Part shown: positions 60,226 to 64,000 of the stretch, in pieces
Layout of the letters: each line of letters opens with the position of its first letter
Position numbering within the stretch: the stretch's first letter is position 1
Origin: Streptomyces violaceusniger
GTDB lineage: Bacteria; Actinomycetota; Actinomycetes; Streptomycetales; Streptomycetaceae
NCBI GenBank assembly: GCA_005405945.1
Contig: BJHW01000002.1
Location: forward strand, 992,001 to 1,056,000
DNA length: 64,000 nucleotides
Direction of reading: 5' to 3'
Translations under genes and position numbers: made by a program
The notes under the pieces: model-generated
Databases searched by the model: none
The model's input: the letters and a program-made list of their open reading frames with translations, nothing else
What the model was told of the DNA's origin: nothing

Positions 60226-60588
60226 TCATTTTTCGCACGCCCGGGCGGTGCGCCGGATTGTGGGGTGTCCACAAGATGGACGATGGATGCGCGATGGGTT
60301 CCGGCGGTGGGTTCGATGCCGACCCGGCGAGGGCGGACACCGGACCGCGGTGTCCAGTTGTGACACGGCGAGGATGAGCGCCAGCCCGCACAGGGCCGCC
60401 AGCCATGCCCGCCGGACGGCGGTGTTCAGTGCCGCCGCGACGATGAGGACGACGGCCGCGCCGAGGGAGAGCCGCATCACCCAGCGAGGCTGCTGCTGGA
60501 GCACCTCGATCGCGAAGGCTATGACGAGCAGCGCCGCACCGGCGGCCTCCATGATCGGGCCGGCCTTGGCCCGCGGCGAGCCGTTCAT
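60226..60588 (-). CDS. Small membrane protein, coupled to a LuxR remnant
   Basis: 120 residues. Three hydrophobic segments (MEAAGAALLVIAFAIEVL, MRLSLGAAVVLIVAAALN, AWLAALCGLALILAVSQL) with short basic loops; the tail after LDTAVR is Arg/His/Pro-rich and may be out of frame owing to an indel. The ATG at 60588 overlaps the stop of the LuxR-type fragment (ATGA), so it was the downstream gene of a regulator. No family recognised. Confidence 0.55.
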   Translation of the reverse strand: MNGSPRAKAGPIMEAAGAALLVIAFAIEVLQQQPRWVMRLSLGAAVVLIVAAALNTAVRRAWLAALCGLALILAVSQLDTAVRCPPSPGRHRTHRRNPSRIHRPSCGHPTIRRTARACEK

Positions 60589-60660
60589 CCCAGCAGTCCG
60601 CGCTCGCGAGCCGCCGCGATGAGTTCCGCCCGGTTCTCGGTTTTGAGCTTCGGCGCGGGG
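60585..60660 (-). pseudogene. C-terminal remnant of a LuxR-type response regulator
   Basis: The minus strand reads LKTENRAELIAAARERGLLG then stop, which is the last helix of a LuxR DNA-binding domain (usual pattern ...xRxxxAxxAxxxGLL). Upstream of about 60660 the sequence is unrelated and soon meets a hairpin at 60708-60742. The rest of the regulator is missing, so this is the scar of a deletion. Confidence 0.65.
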
Positions 60661-60707
60661 CGGCGGCAACATACGAGGGCGCCGCGCATCCGGGAGTGCC
60701 GCATACA

Positions 60708-60742
60708 CGAGGGTGCCGTCCGGATGGGGACGGCACCCTCGT
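60708..60742. terminator. Hairpin terminator
   Basis: ACGAGGGTGCCGTCC with GGACGGCACCCTCGT, about 14-bp stem. It lies between the LuxR remnant and the hypothetical gene that ends at 60786. Confidence 0.7.
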
Positions 60743-60785
60743 ATCCGCGGCCTTTCCGGCCGTTTCCCCATGCCGGGGGCCGGTG

Positions 60786-61277
60786 TTATCTCGGGATCTC
60801 CGTCGCCGTGCCGTTCACCGTTCCGGTGGCACGCGTCGGGCGCTCCAGGATGCCCCGGGCGTCGGGCGGGGCCGGGTCCGGTGCGCCCGTGGTCTGCTGC
60901 GGGCCGGTGGACTCGGCGGAGCCGTTCGCGGTGCCGTTGTGCGGATGCGCCGAGCCGTTGATCTTCTCGATCGCCTGCCGGGCCTGCTCACCGGGGGAGC
61001 GGGCGGCCAGCGGGGGCGAGGTGTGGGGTGCGGTGGGCGCGGGCTGGTTGCGGTCCCGCTCGGGTTTGGCGTGGACGCCGATGGTCTGGGCCGTCCCATG
61101 GCGCAGCCGGTGGCTGACCGCCTCGTCGAGGCTCACCGGCCGCTGTGTCTGGGCCGCCAGCCGGCCGGCCTCCTGGCCCAGGGCGGCGACCACGTCCCAG
61201 GGCAGATGGAGCACCAGGCGGACTTCGGCGTCGCCATCCGGCAGCGCCTGGATGGGAGGGATGAACCGGTCATTCAT
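60786..61277 (-). CDS. Hypothetical Ala/Pro-rich protein
   Basis: 163 residues from ATG 61277 (GGAGG upstream). Residues 1-75 look structured: PIQALPDGDAEVRLVLHLPW then DVVAALGQEAGRLAAQT and VSLDEAVSHRLRHG. The remainder is a low-complexity Pro/Ala/Thr/Gly tail with NGTANGS-type repeats ending ATEIPR. No family recognised. It has no membrane helix or signal peptide. Confidence 0.55.
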   Translation of the reverse strand: MNDRFIPPIQALPDGDAEVRLVLHLPWDVVAALGQEAGRLAAQTQRPVSLDEAVSHRLRHGTAQTIGVHAKPERDRNQPAPTAPHTSPPLAARSPGEQARQAIEKINGSAHPHNGTANGSAESTGPQQTTGAPDPAPPDARGILERPTRATGTVNGTATEIPR

Positions 61278-61397
61278 GGAACGGGGCCTCCGGTCTCGGT
61301 ATCGGCCTGTGCGGGCGGCGCGCGTCCCGAAGGGCAGGACGCACACAGAGCCATACGGAGGACCGGCCCCGCGCGTTCACCTGACCGCGGAGGGTTC

Positions 61398-61960
61398 TCA
61401 GGTCTTGCTGAGTACGATCGTCACCGTCGCCAGGATCGCCGCCAGCACCAGCAGGGCGATGCCGTAGATCAGCCGCTGCGAGCGCAGGACCGGGAGCAAC
61501 GCGTCGAGGGAGATCCGGCCGGCGCCGGACAGCGCGAGCCCGGTGGCGCCGACGCCGATGAGCACCGGGAATTCCATGCCGCCGAAATAGCCGAGCGGCG
61601 TGGAGGCGGCCACCGCGTTGGCCATCGTGCCCGCGACGGCCGCACCGGCGAGCGGGGTGAGCAGCCCCACGGCGAGGCCGAGGCCGCCGAAGGTCTCGGC
61701 GATCCCGGCGATCACGGCCATGGCCTTGGGTGCCGGATAGCCGAACTGCGCGAACGCCACCGCCGTCTTGCCGATGCCCAGGCCACCCCACCAGCCGAAG
61801 AGGTGCTGCGCGCCGCGCCCGGCGACGACCAGCCCGACGCCGAGCCGGATGACCAGCAGACCGACGTCATGGGCGAGGAGTACGTGCGCCGCGGACCTGG
61901 GCGGGTGCGGGCGGGTGCGGAGGCGTTCTCCGGGGCGTTCTCGTAGGGGGAATAAGACAT
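61398..61960 (-). CDS. DoxX-family membrane protein
   Basis: About 187 residues. Start ATG 61960 (MSYSPYENAPENASAPARTR) with a frame change near 61873, where one base is missing before CCCATGACG. After it the protein reads HDVGLLVIRLGVGLVVAGRGAQHLFGWWGG, then QFGYPAPKAMAVIAGIAETF and two further helices ending TIVLSKT. Four helices and the GxQHLFGWWGG motif are typical of DoxX. In some bacteria such proteins work in redox or sulphide metabolism at the membrane. It is a single gene. Confidence 0.78.
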
Positions 61961-62051
61961 GGCGCCCTCGTCTGGTCGGGCTCGGCGCGGATCACCGAGC
62001 CGATATCCGATATGCACCTTAAGTACTTTTTATTCCATCGAGGTGCCGGGT

Positions 62052-63445
62052 TCAATCCGAACGCCCGTCGGCGGCGGAGCGGCCTCCGTGGGAGCCACCG
62101 GGCCGTATCCGTGTCAGCGGCGTGATGAGCAGGAGCGCGACCCCGGCCAGACAGCATCCCCCGGCGGCCATCAGCGCCGCGTCGACGGCAGCGCCGCTCT
62201 CTGCCTCGGCGGCATCCCCGGACAGGGCCACCCCCAGCCCCGCCGCGGTGGTGATGACCGTCTTGGTCACCCCCGACGCCTCCCCGGCGCGCTCGGGCCG
62301 CACCACCGCCTGAGTGGCGATGAGCGTCAGGGCGCCCGCGACCCCGAGCGCGGCCCCGCACCCGGTGATCGCCAGGAGGAAGACCGGCAGGGTCGTCGCC
62401 ATGGCGGCGACGCCGAGCGACACCGCCCCCAGCCCCAGGGCCCGGCCATCACCCGCACCGCGTCCGCCGTGCGGATCCGCCCCGCCACCGGCCCGGCCAG
62501 TGCCATCGCCGCCGCCGGGGCCAGGAAGGCCGCCCCCGCGCGTGGGGCCGACAGCCCCCACGGCCCCTGGAGCGCCAGGGGTGCCGCGAACAGGACGACC
62601 ACGGTCGCCGCGTTGGCCGCCGCCCCCGCCGCCGTGAGAGCCACAAACGGCCGGTTGCCGAACAGGACCAGGTCCACCAGCGGATTCGCCACCCCACGCT
62701 CATGCCGTACGAAGGCGAACCCGAGCGCGACGGCCAGGGCCAGGGCCGCCGCCGAGCGGCCCGAGGACCAGCCCCACAGCGGCCCCCGGTCGACCAGGAA
62801 CGCCAGCGCCGCGAGCGCGCCGGTGGCCGTGACCAGCCCCGCCACGTCCACGGACGGCGGCGCGGTGGTGTCCCGCGACTCCCCGGCCCGTGCCGCGCAC
62901 ACCCCGGCGACCAGCGCCACCGGTACGTTCAGCCAGAACACCGCCCGCCAGGACACCGCCTCGGTGAGCACCCCGCCCACGTACGGCCCGCATACGGTGG
63001 CCACGCCCCCGATGCCCAGCGCCCGCCCCATGACCCGCGCCCGCGCACCGGGCGGGCAGGCGTTGGTCAGCAGGGCGAGCCCGACCGGCATGGCCACCGC
63101 CCCGCCCGCGCCCTGCACCACCCGCGCGGCCACCAGCACCGGAAGCGACGGGGTCAGCGCGCACACCAGCGACGCGCCGCCGAACACCGCCAGGCCCGCC
63201 GTCAGCGACCGGCGGCGGCCGTACAGATCGCCCAGCCGTCCCGCACCCGCCATCAGCGAGCCGGCCGCGAGCAGATACCCGCTCACCACCCACCGGAGGC
63301 CGCCTCCCGCCGCCCCCAGATCCCGCCCGATCCCGGGCAGGGCCAGGTTCAGCGCGAAGGCGTCCAGCTGCACGCAGAACACGGTCGCGGCCACCGCCGC
63401 CAGCGCCCAGCGCCGGCCGGACCCACCACTCGCCGTCGTCATCAC
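62052..63445 (-). CDS. DHA2-type MFS drug exporter
   Basis: About 464 residues, 14 predicted helices, which fits the DHA2 family. The motif GRLGDLYGRRRSLTAG after helix 2 is motif A; GIGRDLGAAGGGLRWVVSGYLLAAG and later GALTLIATQAVVRPERAGEASGV are family-like. One base is missing near 62443 (GGCCGGGCCCTGG should be GGCCGGGGCCCTGG). Start ATG 63445 (or 63442). No TetR neighbour. The exported compound is unknown; self-resistance to a polyketide is only a guess. Confidence 0.85.
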
Positions 63446-63574
63446 TCACTCCTCGGCACCCCGAAAGGACAGGTCGGATACCGGGGCTGAAGAGTGAGAC
63501 GAGCGAGTGCGGAAGGAAACGGGCGCGGCCACCACGCCCGGGGAACGGCGATACACCAGGGGAACGGCGATCGG

Positions 63575-64000
63575 TCAGTGGCGGGGCGGCAGCCGGTGCA
63601 GCTCCACGGCGGTCAGCCGCCCGGCCTCGATCGCGGCCGTCATAAACGTACAGTACGGCTGTCGGCGCCGGTCGGTGGGGGAGCCGGGGTTGAGCAACCG
63701 CAGCCGCCCCTCGGCCGTGGTGTCCCACGGGATGTGGCTGTGGCCGAACACCAGCACATCGAGGTCGGGGAACCGCTCGGCGCAGCGCCGCTCCCGCCCC
63801 TTCGCCTGGCCGGTCTCGTGCACCACGCCCAGCCGCACTCCGGCCAGCTCGGCCCGGGCCACCTCGGGCAGCCGCGCCCGCAGCCCGGGGCCGTCGTTGT
63901 TGCCGTACACCCCGATCAGCCGCCGCGAGCGCTCCTCGAGCAGATCGAGGGTGGCGAGGTCGACCCAGTCACCCGCGTGGATCACCACATCGGCGTCCCG
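63575..64000 (-). CDS. YfcE-type metallophosphoesterase, partial (5' end beyond window)
   Basis: At least 141 residues, cut at the right edge of the window. It has GDWVD (metal-binding), GVYGNND (metal-binding Asn), HETGQAKG and VFGHSHIPW (His pair), the calcineurin-like phosphoesterase signatures of the small MJ0936/YfcE group. It hydrolyses phosphodiesters in vitro in related proteins. The reading frame stays open to 64000. Confidence 0.88.
   Translation of the reverse strand, partial: RDADVVIHAGDWVDLATLDLLEERSRRLIGVYGNNDGPGLRARLPEVARAELAGVRLGVVHETGQAKGRERRCAERFPDLDVLVFGHSHIPWDTTAEGRLRLLNPGSPTDRRRQPYCTFMTAAIEAGRLTAVELHRLPPRH

Noticed and set aside
57346..60363. 1005-residue plus-strand ORF
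   Set aside because: It runs antisense to gnd and out of frame through the MFS gene, and has no domain. It is a composition artefact.
1..64000. tRNA, rRNA, transposase or integrase genes
   Set aside because: I looked for these on both strands by motif and saw none that I could support.

Overview
The window is high-GC actinobacterial DNA and most likely comes from a Streptomyces chromosome. Supporting signs are a near-constant G/C third codon position, GTG and TTG starts, a BlaI/M56 pair, a TerD protein, a modular type I polyketide synthase (PKS), GH25 and M6 secreted hydrolases, and many GTGA/ATGA gene overlaps. No tRNA, rRNA, CRISPR array or transposase was seen. Many genes are interrupted by single-base losses in G or C runs. 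Where a paralogous copy exists to compare, the intact copy has the extra base. I therefore treat most of these as sequencing or assembly indels and annotate each locus as one gene.

Layout. (1) 3-27606, minus strand: the edge of a modular PKS cluster, read right to left. A small exported DUF1579-like protein is followed by a three-module PKS (three KS-AT(malonyl)-KR-ACP modules), then a one-module PKS (KS-AT(methylmalonyl)-DH-ER-KR-ACP), then another one-module PKS (KS-AT(methylmalonyl)-DH-KR-ACP). Each PKS has terminal docking segments and none has a loading module or thioesterase, so the assembly line continues to the left of the window. The predicted chain segment is three consecutive 3-hydroxyl units, a saturated methyl-branched unit and an alpha-methyl enoyl thioester. 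Directly upstream of this operon lies an array of 22-bp direct repeats. (2) 27931-34528: an M28-like peptidase homologue that appears to lack some zinc ligands, a secreted M6 metalloprotease, an acyl-CoA ligase, an ArsC-like protein and a short conserved protein.

(3) 34791-44135: a stress-type membrane protein; a scarred stretch with remnants of DUF6153 and DUF305 genes; an M56 peptidase/BlaI repressor pair; TerD; a translationally coupled VWA-domain and exported-protein pair; and a hydrolase fused to an ABC ATPase, followed by its permease. (4) 44256-50506: an FAD monooxygenase; a two-gene operon of a receiver/GGDEF-like/processive glycosyltransferase fusion and a membrane acyltransferase, which looks like a regulated exopolysaccharide synthesis unit; and a secreted Pro/Ser-rich protein.

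(5) 50518-58525: a GH25 lysozyme, a TetR regulator, a three-subunit molybdenum hydroxylase operon, and the divergent XdhC-type maturation factor, with a 43-bp dyad between the two divergent starts, followed by an MFS exporter. (6) 58612-64000: 6-phosphogluconate dehydrogenase, a small membrane protein behind a LuxR-type remnant, a hypothetical protein, a DoxX-like membrane protein, a DHA2-type drug exporter, and a metallophosphoesterase cut by the window end.
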